From positions 1 to 12,374 of the forward strand of contig NZ_CP067133.1 in NCBI RefSeq assembly GCF_028553745.1: 12,374 nt of DNA, in the 5' to 3' direction. A model generated the notes under the pieces. That model had not been told where the DNA came from and made no database searches. It was given only the letters and a program-made list of their open reading frames with translations. Within the stretch, counting starts at the first letter, position 1, and the number at the start of each line of letters is the position of its first letter. The DNA comes from Paracoccus seriniphilus. GTDB taxonomy: Bacteria > Pseudomonadota > Alphaproteobacteria > Rhodobacterales > Rhodobacteraceae. Position numbers and translations under genes: made by a program. Of the stretch, positions 1 through 6,266 are shown one piece after another.

Positions 1-1035
1 ATGGTAACTGAAAACACGAATTCGTTGACGCCTCTGCTCCCTGATCGCCATCCGCAGCACGATCTGTTCATTTGCGATGTGGCTGATGCGGTCCTGAAGG
101 ACGTAATGCAGCACATGGAGCACCCGTTTTACTCCCTTTCTAAGAAGCCGGAGACCACGGTTAAGCGCTACAGGAACGGCGAAAACTGGTTGGAAATCAC
201 GCCGAGTGTCAAAGGTCTCGCCACGATTTATGACAAGGACATCCTGATCTACTGCATCAGTCAGATTATGGCGAAGCTGAAGCTGGGTGAGCAGGTGTCG
301 CCGCGTGTTCGGATTAACTCGCGGGAACTGCTGATCTTCACCAACCGGGGAACAAGCGGTCGGGAGTATCAATCCCTCCTCGATGCGCTTGACCGCCTCG
401 AAGGAACACGGATCAGGACCAACATTGTCAGCGGCGATGAAGAGCAGATCGACGGCTTCGGTCTGATCGACGCATCCTCGATCCGTCGCAAGCACGGGTT
501 GGACGGCCGCCTACTCTGGTGTGAGGTGAAGCTGTCGGATTGGGTGTTCAACGCGATCCGGAAAGAAGAGGTCCTGACCCTGCACCGAGACTATTTCCGA
601 CTGCGTAAGCCAATCGAACGCCGCGTGTACGAGATCGCTCGAAAGCACTGCGGGCAGCAGAGGACGTGGCGGATCACCTTGCGGAAACTTCTGCTCAAGA
701 CCGGATCCCAAAGCCCGGAGAAGCGCTTCCGCCAGATGATCAAGCAGCTGGTCCAGCATGACCACTTGCCCGACTACAACGTTACCTTCGACGAAACTGC
801 GGACATGATTATCTTCACCAATCGCGGCACGATGGCCCCTGCGCCGATGATCGAAGGGCGTGTTCCCCCGCTGACGCCGGATACCTATGAACGCGCTAGG
901 CAAGTCGCGCCAGGCTGGGACGTGCACTACCTCGAACGCGAGTGGCGGGACTGGATTTTTGAACCGCCCCGCGATGCCGATGGGGCTTTTGTCGGCTTCT
1001 GCCGGAAGTGGTTCGAAAAACGTGGGAGACCTTAA
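1..1035 (+). CDS. repA: Plasmid replication initiator, RPA (RepA) family
   Basis: This 344-residue protein resembles the RPA-type initiators of alphaproteobacterial plasmids. These bind iterons at oriV, open the duplex with DnaA and recruit the host replisome. Typical family stretches are the N-terminal LLPDRHPQHDLFICDV, the region around IDGFGLIDASSI (about 150-161), and the winged-helix-like segment RRVYEIARKHCG followed by TWRITLRKLLLKTGS (about 207-237). Codons 2-7 (VTENTN) are written by an iteron (bases 3-21), so the initiator's binding site lies inside its own gene. No Shine-Dalgarno is visible when the window is closed into a circle (the preceding bases are TGTACTCGT), and the next in-frame ATG is far too late. 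Translation may therefore be weak or leaderless. Binding of Rep to the adjacent iterons probably represses its own transcription (inference). parA follows after a 113-base gap. Confidence 0.93.
   Translation: MVTENTNSLTPLLPDRHPQHDLFICDVADAVLKDVMQHMEHPFYSLSKKPETTVKRYRNGENWLEITPSVKGLATIYDKDILIYCISQIMAKLKLGEQVSPRVRINSRELLIFTNRGTSGREYQSLLDALDRLEGTRIRTNIVSGDEEQIDGFGLIDASSIRRKHGLDGRLLWCEVKLSDWVFNAIRKEEVLTLHRDYFRLRKPIERRVYEIARKHCGQQRTWRITLRKLLLKTGSQSPEKRFRQMIKQLVQHDHLPDYNVTFDETADMIIFTNRGTMAPAPMIEGRVPPLTPDTYERARQVAPGWDVHYLEREWRDWIFEPPRDADGAFVGFCRKWFEKRGRP
3..21 (+). repeat. Iteron copy inside the rep coding sequence
   Basis: GGTAACTGAAAACACGAAT is identical to the iteron at 12348-12366 and differs by one base from those at 12277 and 12320. 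On a closed circle it begins 29 bases after the 12348 copy, which begins 28 bases after the 12320 copy. It therefore continues the same array across the window ends. Confidence 0.93.
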
Positions 1036-1047
1036 CAGGATGAAAAT

Positions 1048-1124
1048 CCGGTTATGGAAATGTTGCCGGTTACAGATTTATTTCTGGTGTTGAAAATAAT
1101 TTTGGTAACGGATACAAACCCGGT
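1048..1124 (+). promoter_or_regulatory. Candidate parA promoter with CCGGTTA-type repeats (operator or centromere)
   Basis: The 113 bases between rep and parA hold CCGGTTA at 1048 and again at 1066 (18-base period), an inverted GGTAACGG at 1104-1111, and CCGGTA near 1119. A possible sigma-70 promoter, TTGAAA (1090-1095), 17-base spacer, TACAAA (1113-1118), is covered by these repeats. Type Ib partition loci commonly place the binding sites of the small RHH partner just upstream of parA, so this is the natural place for parS and autoregulation. That function is inferred from position only. Confidence 0.45.
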
Positions 1125-1148
1125 AAAACAAACAGGCAGGTTCGAGCA

Positions 1149-1817
1149 ATGCCCGTCATCGTCATGGCAAGCCCCAAGGGGGGTGTCGGAAAATCCACAT
1201 GCGCCGTGCTCCTCGCATCGGAATTTGCCCGCATGGGGGCTGAGGTTACAGTCCTGGACTGCGACCCGAACAAATCCCTGACCCGTTGGGCCTCTCACGG
1301 CACGCCCAAGGGTGTCACTCTCCTGAGCGATATCGGCCGGTCAGAAATCGTACCGACCATTCGAAGCGCGGATGGGGACGGCAGGATTGTTATCGTGGAC
1401 CTCGAAGGCGTAGCCTCGCAACTCGTTAGCCGGGCAATATCTCAGGCCGATCTGGTGATCGTGCCAATGCAACCAACCGCGCTTGATGCTGAGATCGGCT
1501 CGGAAGCACTCGCGCTGATCCGGGAAGAAGAGGAAGCTCTCGGCCGCAAAATTCGCCACGCGGTCGTTCTGACCAAGACGAGCGCTGCCGTGAAAAGCCG
1601 TGTCCAGAAAGAACTCGAAGAGCAGCTACGCGGGGCAGGGATCGACGTGATCGAGCCCTCTCTGGTCGCACGGGCAGCTTTCTCTGAAATTTTCGCCTAT
1701 GGCGGCGATCTGACAGCGATGATGCAAGACCCGGAGATGGTGACGGGAGGCAAGGTCGATAAGGCTATCACGAACGCCCAAAGTTTCACGGAGGCTGTCT
1801 ATGAGCGGCTCAAATAG
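1149..1817 (+). CDS. parA: ParA-family partition ATPase (small, type Ib)
   Basis: This 222-residue ATPase drives active segregation of plasmid copies over the nucleoid together with a small DNA-binding partner. The deviant Walker A box KGGVGKST lies at residues 10-17, with the lysine before GG typical of ParA/MinD. The A' motif LDCDP is at 36-40, and a Walker B-like strand IVIVDLEG is at about 80-87. There is no N-terminal helix-turn-helix, so it belongs to the short type Ib class in which the partner protein does the DNA binding. The start ATG follows a modest GGCAGG ribosome site. The stop overlaps the start of the next gene by 17 bases, so the two are translationally coupled. Family identity is secure; the partition role is inferred from its place beside rep. 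Confidence 0.92.
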   Translation: MPVIVMASPKGGVGKSTCAVLLASEFARMGAEVTVLDCDPNKSLTRWASHGTPKGVTLLSDIGRSEIVPTIRSADGDGRIVIVDLEGVASQLVSRAISQADLVIVPMQPTALDAEIGSEALALIREEEEALGRKIRHAVVLTKTSAAVKSRVQKELEEQLRGAGIDVIEPSLVARAAFSEIFAYGGDLTAMMQDPEMVTGGKVDKAITNAQSFTEAVYERLK

Positions 1818-2076
1818 ACTATCCGGGCTGAAGGCCCGCCCGAAAGATACTACTGTCGAAGAGGTTCGGCGCGTAGACGACGTGGGAGAGGCGAGGGGGT
1901 TCCTTGATCGAACGCCACGAAAGAAGCCCGGCCGCAAGCCTAGCCCCCGCACTTGGCAACTTCACCCGAAGGTTTTCCCGGAGGTAGGGGAAGCCATAGC
2001 GGCTGAGGCGGAGCGGCTTGGGATTACCCAAGGTCAACTAATCGAGCGGCTTTGGGAGAAATACACATCGGAGTGA
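1801..2076 (+). CDS. Small ribbon-helix-helix protein, probable partition partner of ParA
   Basis: This is a 91-residue basic protein. A strong GGAGG (1790-1794) sits six bases before its ATG, and the gene overlaps the parA end in another frame, the usual arrangement of parA with parG/omega-like partners. The N-terminal half is charged and probably disordered (KARPKDTTVEEVRRVDD, then RTPRKKPGRKPSP). The C-terminal part fits a ribbon-helix-helix fold: a strand RTWQLHPKVF, a helix PEVGEAIAAEAERLG, a turn at IT, and a second helix QGQLIERLWEKY. Known small partners bind operator/centromere repeats as dimers and use a flexible N-terminus to stimulate ParA ATPase; the basic tail here fits that. 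Sequence similarity to a named family was not established, so the role rests on fold and position. Confidence 0.7.
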   Translation: MSGSNRLSGLKARPKDTTVEEVRRVDDVGEARGFLDRTPRKKPGRKPSPRTWQLHPKVFPEVGEAIAAEAERLGITQGQLIERLWEKYTSE

Positions 2077-2150
2077 CTACAGCCGATCCTTCGTACCAGC
2101 ATCGAAAATACCCAAGCATGTTCTGAATCTCGCTTATGGTAAACAAATGG

Positions 2151-3245
2151 TCATTGATCGAATAGCGTTCGCGGGCCAATGCTGGCTTCATACTCGGAGT
2201 ACTGTCCAAGTATGGCCCGGACGGCGGCGGGCGGTAGGGGGTCTGCCAACTTGTCACCGTTGAACTCCAGAACGCGAAGAACGCGCCGGTTCTTGGGGCG
2301 TCCATCGATGTTCTGAAAAGCCCATTGCACTTTCAGATTGTCCAGCACTTCCACATGAAGGGCCTTGTGTGTCACCTTGTGCCAGAATTCGGCGTCTTCG
2401 ATCACGAAGTAACAATCCCGTCTGATCTGGTCCTTGCCCTTCCACTGCCGGGTCTTCTGGTCTTCTTTGTCCCAGTTCGGAGAGGTGACATAGATGCTTT
2501 CAATGGACACAGCCAATTCGGGCGGCTCTTTGCCCTTGGGCTTCCGAGCTGGCTTTTGGGCGCGCTTGGGGAATGAGTTGCGCGGAATCGGGAAGTCGTC
2601 GTCCGGTGTGAAACCTACCCGCTTCACGTCGCGGTCTTCGATACATGCGGCGTAGAAGTCTGCGCGCGCGTCGACGGCATCTGGCAGTGCTCCAACCTCC
2701 ATTCCTACCTTCTGGATTTCGTCCGGACTTTTCTCAAGGACGCCTCGTGCCATCGCCACCACAATTTGCGCCGCCTCTTTGCAGGCTTCATCGGCACTAA
2801 TCGGCAAGGCCTCCGAGGGACCTTCGGTCACGTCAAGACCGGTTTCGTCATTTTCCGACGTTTCTGTTTCGACGTGGAAGGCGTCAATCCGGGCGCGGTG
2901 ATCTTCCCCAAAGGACTGCGCCCATTCTGCCGGTGTCCGCCCAGTAAGTCCTTCAACGTAGGCCGAACCGACATCGGTATTCAGGAAACCAAAGACCGCC
3001 GTTGTCCCGCCTGAAATCCATATAGCCAGCTTGGAAAGGAACGTTCCTTTCGCCGGTGGCAGGACGATCAGTTCATATTCAAGGCTGCCGTTGAAAAAGG
3101 TTTCGTCCAGAGCGTCAATCACCTTCCGGGCGCTTTCCGCCGTCTTGATGAAGGTGTCCAGTTTCAGGAAATGATCGCTGACGTCGAAGTGAATGTAGAG
3201 GCGGTCAAAGCGCCCGTCAAATTCCCAGACCAAGGTGTCTGTCAT
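2151..3245 (-). CDS. Unrecognised 364-residue protein with one hydrophobic segment
   Basis: I do not recognise this protein. The N-terminal third (1-110) ends in the motif LPPAKGTFLSKL (62-73), followed by a hydrophobic stretch at about 72-89 (LAIWISGGTTAVFGFLNT) and then AYVEGLTGRTPAEWAQ. Residues 120-150 are acidic and probably a linker. Residues 151-205 look helical. A Lys/Pro-rich hinge (KRAQKPARKPKGKEPP, about 227-242) precedes a C-terminal beta-rich domain of about 115 residues (SIESIYVTSPNWDKEDQ, CYFVIEDAEFW, LKVQWAFQNIDGRPKNRRVLRVLEF). The gene stands alone, opposite in strand to its neighbours. AAGG precedes the ATG at a loose spacing and a -10-like TATAAG lies just upstream. The shape (sensor-like N-terminus, hydrophobic segment, separate C-terminal domain) resembles accessory cargo of defence islands, but no function can be assigned. 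Confidence 0.75.
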   Translation of the reverse strand: MTDTLVWEFDGRFDRLYIHFDVSDHFLKLDTFIKTAESARKVIDALDETFFNGSLEYELIVLPPAKGTFLSKLAIWISGGTTAVFGFLNTDVGSAYVEGLTGRTPAEWAQSFGEDHRARIDAFHVETETSENDETGLDVTEGPSEALPISADEACKEAAQIVVAMARGVLEKSPDEIQKVGMEVGALPDAVDARADFYAACIEDRDVKRVGFTPDDDFPIPRNSFPKRAQKPARKPKGKEPPELAVSIESIYVTSPNWDKEDQKTRQWKGKDQIRRDCYFVIEDAEFWHKVTHKALHVEVLDNLKVQWAFQNIDGRPKNRRVLRVLEFNGDKLADPLPPAAVRAILGQYSEYEASIGPRTLFDQ

Positions 3246-3476
3246 GCAGCTAATACCTTATACCGTAACAGAAAAATCGTAAGCCGCGAAAATCGCGTCG
3301 CGCAAGAAAAACTTGACGTGTGTCAGTCATTCGAATGGCCGCACTCGGCCGAGCATAATCAGCATCCATGCCCGTGCAGTGACATCGGCTCCAGGTTGCA
3401 CGGCCCCGCAGTCGTCTCAGATATCGAAGAGGTCTGCCCGGGCACGGGCGGAAAGTAGCGAGCGAGGGGGCATATG
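3246..3476. other. Intergenic region with several short palindromes, no gene seen
   Basis: No credible reading frame is seen between the 364-residue gene and the resolvase control region. Short symmetric elements are present: CATTCGAATG (3328-3337), CTCGGCCGAG (3344-3353), CCGTGCA (3372-3378) paired with TGCACGG (3397-3403), TGCCCGGGCA (3435-3444), and GCCCGTGC (3370-3377) paired with GCACGGGC (3442-3449). They may be further recombination or regulatory sites, or chance symmetry in GC-rich DNA. Confidence 0.4.
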
Positions 3477-3610
3477 TGTCCTCAAAACGGTGTTGAAGTT
3501 TTCTGGACACGCCTTAATATGAAGACTATTAAATAGACAGATATCGACACCCAGAAGAACGATCACCCATCTCTCGGGAAGACGTCCTCAAACCGTTCGT
3601 TTTGGAGACA
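3477..3610 (+). promoter_or_regulatory. Candidate res site and promoter of the serine resolvase
   Basis: Two imperfect palindromes share a half-site of the form TGTCYnCAAAAC. The first (3477-3509) has arms TGTCCTCAAAAC and GTTTTCTGGACA around nine bases. The second (3583-3610) starts CGTCCTCAAAC and ends GTTTTGGAGACA, 28 bases in all, the usual length of a crossover subsite. Between them lies TTAATA (3514-3519) mirrored by TATTAA (3527-3532). A promoter TTGAAG (3493-3498), 16 bases, TAATAT (3515-3520) would be covered by the first palindrome, as expected if the resolvase represses itself. The resolvase ribosome site TGGAG (3603-3607) lies inside the second palindrome. Function is inferred from symmetry, spacing and position. 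Confidence 0.6.
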
Positions 3611-3612
3611 CT

Positions 3613-4182
3613 ATGACACGCACGGGCGACATCCTCGGATACGCAAGGGTCTCCACCGCCGATCAAGACCTGTCCGGCCAGAAAGACCGGTTGCTGCAGC
3701 ACGGCGCTATTCGCGTGTTCGAGGACGTGATCTCCGGCAAGACGTTCAACCGACCCGGTCTGGCGGCCTTGCTTGATCAGGCCAGACCCAACGATACTCT
3801 CGCTGTCATCCGCCTCGATCGCTTGGGCCGCTCGCTCAAAGAGCTTCTGGAAATTGTCGATGACCTCAAGGCCCGAGAGATCAATCTGATCAGCCTTGAG
3901 GAGAGGATCGACACGACATCCGCCGCTGGCGAACTCGTATTCCACGTCTTCGGGGCTATTGCGCATTTCGAGCGGCGCCTGATCTCTGAGCGCACCAAAG
4001 ACGGCTTGATCAACGCGCGGAAACATGGCCGCACCCCCGGGCGGCCATCATTGCAGCCCGAGACAATCTCAGCCCTCCAAGATCTCGTCAGCACCGGAAA
4101 ATCCGTCGCCCAGGCCGCAAAACATCTCGGCATAGGCAGATCAACAGCTTACAAGGTGATCAGAAACAGCAACCCACCATGA
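3613..4182 (+). CDS. Serine recombinase, Tn3-type resolvase/invertase
   Basis: This 189-residue, full-length small serine recombinase cuts DNA with a serine nucleophile and exchanges strands at paired res sites. The catalytic YARVSTADQ places Arg12 and the nucleophile Ser14. IRLDRLGRS (66-74) carries the conserved arginine pair, and AHFERRLISERTKDGL (117-132) is the typical E-helix. A basic GRTPGRPS hinge (139-146) leads to a C-terminal helix-turn-helix (about 161-185, SVAQAAKHLGIGRSTAYKV) that would read the subsites just upstream. No transposase, terminal repeats or invertible segment accompany it, so the likely job is resolving plasmid dimers made by homologous recombination. An invertase role is possible but no second inverted site was seen. 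Confidence 0.93.
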   Translation: MTRTGDILGYARVSTADQDLSGQKDRLLQHGAIRVFEDVISGKTFNRPGLAALLDQARPNDTLAVIRLDRLGRSLKELLEIVDDLKAREINLISLEERIDTTSAAGELVFHVFGAIAHFERRLISERTKDGLINARKHGRTPGRPSLQPETISALQDLVSTGKSVAQAAKHLGIGRSTAYKVIRNSNPP

Positions 4183-4299
4183 GTGTTCGCTGAAGGTTCC
4201 GCCTTAGAGTAATCCTACGCACAAACCTTCCGATAGGGCCTCGTCGGGAAATTCTCAGGAATGGCGAGGATCTCGAGAACTTGAACGAAGCAACTTGTC

Positions 4300-4662
4300 T
4301 CAGTCGTCGTAGTGCGGGCCGTCAACAGTGATGTTAGACAGATCAAGTCCATCTTGCATCAGGACCAGAGAGAAACGCTTGAAGAACGAAAAGAATTTCG
4401 ACCCAGTCATCTCAATATCAATGGCTCGGACAACTTTTTCAGGATCGTCATACCTGCCTTTCTGCAAATAGACTAAGACGCCGGGTTCGTATTCTTTTCC
4501 GTGATTGCCGTTGAAAGAAATGCGGTAGCCGATCACTCTTTCATCATCCGTGGCAAGGCCCGCGCCAACCAGATAGTCGGCCATGCTCTCGGTATCAGAC
4601 CTATCTGCGGCGACAGTCCCCTTAAAATCGTTGTACTGAACAGAAGCGACGAAATCGGACAT
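4300..4662 (-). CDS. Small conserved-looking protein of unknown function (120 residues)
   Basis: I cannot name this protein. It begins with a good ribosome site (GGGAG, six bases before the ATG) and has a protein-like composition. The N-terminal part is MSDFVASVQYNDFKGTVAAD; YRISFNGNHGKEYEPGVLVYL (about 46-66) looks like beta strands; the C-terminal part carries VVRAIDIEMTGSKFFSFFKRFS (about 77-98), probably helical, and ends in an acidic HYDD tail. There is no signal peptide or membrane segment. It lies downstream of the broken nuclease gene on the same strand and may be the last gene of the restriction island, or an independent gene using the promoter region at 4663-4775. A stand-alone stress or immunity protein is possible, but nothing in the sequence decides this. 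Confidence 0.7.
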   Translation of the reverse strand: MSDFVASVQYNDFKGTVAADRSDTESMADYLVGAGLATDDERVIGYRISFNGNHGKEYEPGVLVYLQKGRYDDPEKVVRAIDIEMTGSKFFSFFKRFSLVLMQDGLDLSNITVDGPHYDD

Positions 4663-4677
4663 ACTTTACTCCCGGTG

Positions 4678-4740
4678 ACCTGCCCCAAAAATTTGCCCGC
4701 TAGGTATCTCACTGAGCCGTGGGTTCGCGCAACCTGCCCC
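4678..4740 (-). promoter_or_regulatory. Leader of the 120-residue gene with a repeated GGGGCAGGT
   Basis: Read on the minus strand, GGGGCAGGT occurs twice upstream of the start at 4662, at 4732-4740 and 4678-4686, 54 bases apart. The nearer copy is just before the ribosome site. Spaced direct repeats in front of a gene are often operator sites, but no matching regulator is known here and no convincing -10/-35 pair was found between them. Confidence 0.3.
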
Positions 4741-4775
4741 ATGAAGTATGACCGGATATTTTGAAGTTGGCCGGG

Positions 4776-5477
4776 TCAAAGCGAGCGATCCCTTTGGGCG
4801 ACCTGCTCCCGGATCTGATCTTCCAGCAGTCGCTCACCATCTCCCTTCGCTTCGCAGGTGATCAGCGCGAAGGTTTCCATGCCAACACGCAAAGCACGGC
4901 GGCTGTTGTGGCTGACTAGGAACGTGCCGTCGATCTCCGGTTGTGTTTTCATCGACATCTGAAGATGGGTGGGTGACATCGCGAAGACGGCCCCAAAGAG
5001 GCGAGAACAGAGAAAGCTGGCTTTCGATCAGCCGCAGCGATACTGCCACCTGCATAAGCCAGCTTTCTTCTTTCCTGCCCAATTCTCTCGCGACGGCTGG
5101 AACAGTGGCGAATTGCAGAAAATATCTCGGAGTGCTCGCTGTCGGCAGGTAATAATCGGGATACGGTTCGGTCTACCCCGGCGCATAGGGGACAAACTGG
5201 AACACCCGCTTGTCTTCATACCTCTGCCGTCCGAAGAATCCTGCTTTCGCAGCGATGTCCGGCCAATTGTTGTTGGCAGTGCTCTTACGGATGATGTCCT
5301 TCAGGAAGTTCGCAGGATTCCCTGTTCCAAGCTTCGCCTTGCAGGCATGAATGGCGTTTACACATCATCGGAATACACGGTTCCATCCGGATATTTTCCG
5401 GCCTGAAACTCCCGGAACAGATACTCGATGACGGGTGTTTTCTTGGATAATCTAGGCGGCAAAGTGTAGCGTCTCAA
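4776..5477 (-). pseudogene. Broken second restriction endonuclease (PD-(D/E)xK type)
   Basis: Three frames read together give one continuous protein. It starts at a TTG directly after the stop of the upstream nuclease gene (RRYTLPPRLSKKTPVIEYLF), then YPDGTVYSDDV. A one-base loss near 5360 shifts the frame to VNAIHACKAKLGTGNPANFL and WPDIAAKAGFFGRQRYEDKR. A TAG at 5173-5175 interrupts FVPYAPG|TEPYPDYYLP, probably a former CAG (Gln). The frame then runs through RELGRKEESWLMQVAVSLRL until a one-base gain in the GGGTGGGTG stretch (4967-4975). The last frame carries QPEIDGTFLV and FALITCEAKGDGERLLEDQI, a clear PD-(D/E)xK core with EID and EAK as metal-binding and catalytic residues. The protein stops soon after this core, so the C-terminus is also lost. 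Position directly behind the methyltransferase and first nuclease shows it was part of the same system. Family membership is inferred from the motif. Confidence 0.8.
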
Positions 5478-6266
5478 TTAAGTTCGGTAGGCACGGATAG
5501 CATTCGGATCGAGGTCGGACGCTGGCACCAGCTTGTAGTGCCGTTCTTCGACAACCCTGATCTCATCGTCCTGAAGCGTCAACTCAAACAGCGCAACGAC
5601 CTGGTCAGACATGAACTGCGCTGAAATGGCGCGACACTGCATATCGGGAAACCGCTGCTCAACGAAGCGGATGTCTTGCGTGGTCTGAACGATGCCGATC
5701 TGATCTTTACCGCCCTTCGCCTGTACCGGGATGACGTAATGACAGCCGCGCTTGTCGAGACCGACATACAGTTCGTCGATCTCAATCTGCCCGATGCCCC
5801 GCACGGTCGTGCGCAGATGGTTCTGCAAGCTATAGGTGGTCAGCCCTAGGAAAGTGTCGATAAGCCGGTTATAGCGAACGATCGCCAGCAGAGCCTGTTC
5901 GTCGTCCAGGGCATAGGCTCGGATCAGCTCAGGCGTGGCATCAGGGATAGAGATCGTCACCAGATCGTCACGCGGGACGATGCGGTTCGCCTTCACCAAG
6001 CGAAAGCGGTACTGCGCCCTTCCGGCCAGCTCGATAACCCATTCACGCCCCTCGTCCTGCGTCGCGACGATTGGCTCCGGAAGCGCCACACGAAAGCGAA
6101 AGGAATACAGCACATCGCCCAGGTTCTTCGGCAACCGGATATTGAGGGCGGCCGCAGCGTCCTCGATGTCCTCGCGGGTAAACTCCAGCGCCGCAGCACC
6201 TTCTTCGTACCGATCAAAGAAAATCTTCTCGATCAGGGCACCGTAGCGGTTTGGCTCCTTAGCCAT
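5478..6266 (-). CDS. Restriction endonuclease, PD-(D/E)xK-like with a QxK motif
   Basis: This 262-residue protein is probably the cleaving partner of the adjacent cytosine methyltransferase. The core IEIDELYVGLDKRGCHYVIP (161-180) followed by VQAKGGKDQIGIVQ (181-194) gives Asp164 and Gln182-x-Lys184. That is a PD-(D/E)xK nuclease active site with Gln in place of Glu, as in Mrr-like nucleases. N-terminal residues 1-110 (start MAKEPNRYGALIEKIFFDRY) have no motif I recognise and may hold recognition elements. The chosen ATG at 6266 overlaps the methyltransferase stop (ATGGCTAA), implying coupled translation and matched dosage; an upstream frame reaching 6335 lies entirely within the methyltransferase gene. 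The downstream neighbour, separated by no bases, is a ruined second nuclease. Restriction activity and target sequence are unproven. Confidence 0.82.
   Translation of the reverse strand: MAKEPNRYGALIEKIFFDRYEEGAAALEFTREDIEDAAAALNIRLPKNLGDVLYSFRFRVALPEPIVATQDEGREWVIELAGRAQYRFRLVKANRIVPRDDLVTISIPDATPELIRAYALDDEQALLAIVRYNRLIDTFLGLTTYSLQNHLRTTVRGIGQIEIDELYVGLDKRGCHYVIPVQAKGGKDQIGIVQTTQDIRFVEQRFPDMQCRAISAQFMSDQVVALFELTLQDDEIRVVEERHYKLVPASDLDPNAIRAYRT

Noticed and set aside
3246..4182. A Tn3-like transposon around the resolvase
   Set aside because: No transposase gene, no terminal inverted repeats and no target duplication were seen. A plasmid multimer resolution cassette explains it more simply.
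4969..5406. A 145-residue plus-strand frame in the region of the broken nuclease
   Set aside because: The minus strand here spells recognisable nuclease fragments in three frames. The plus frame shows no motif and no ribosome site.
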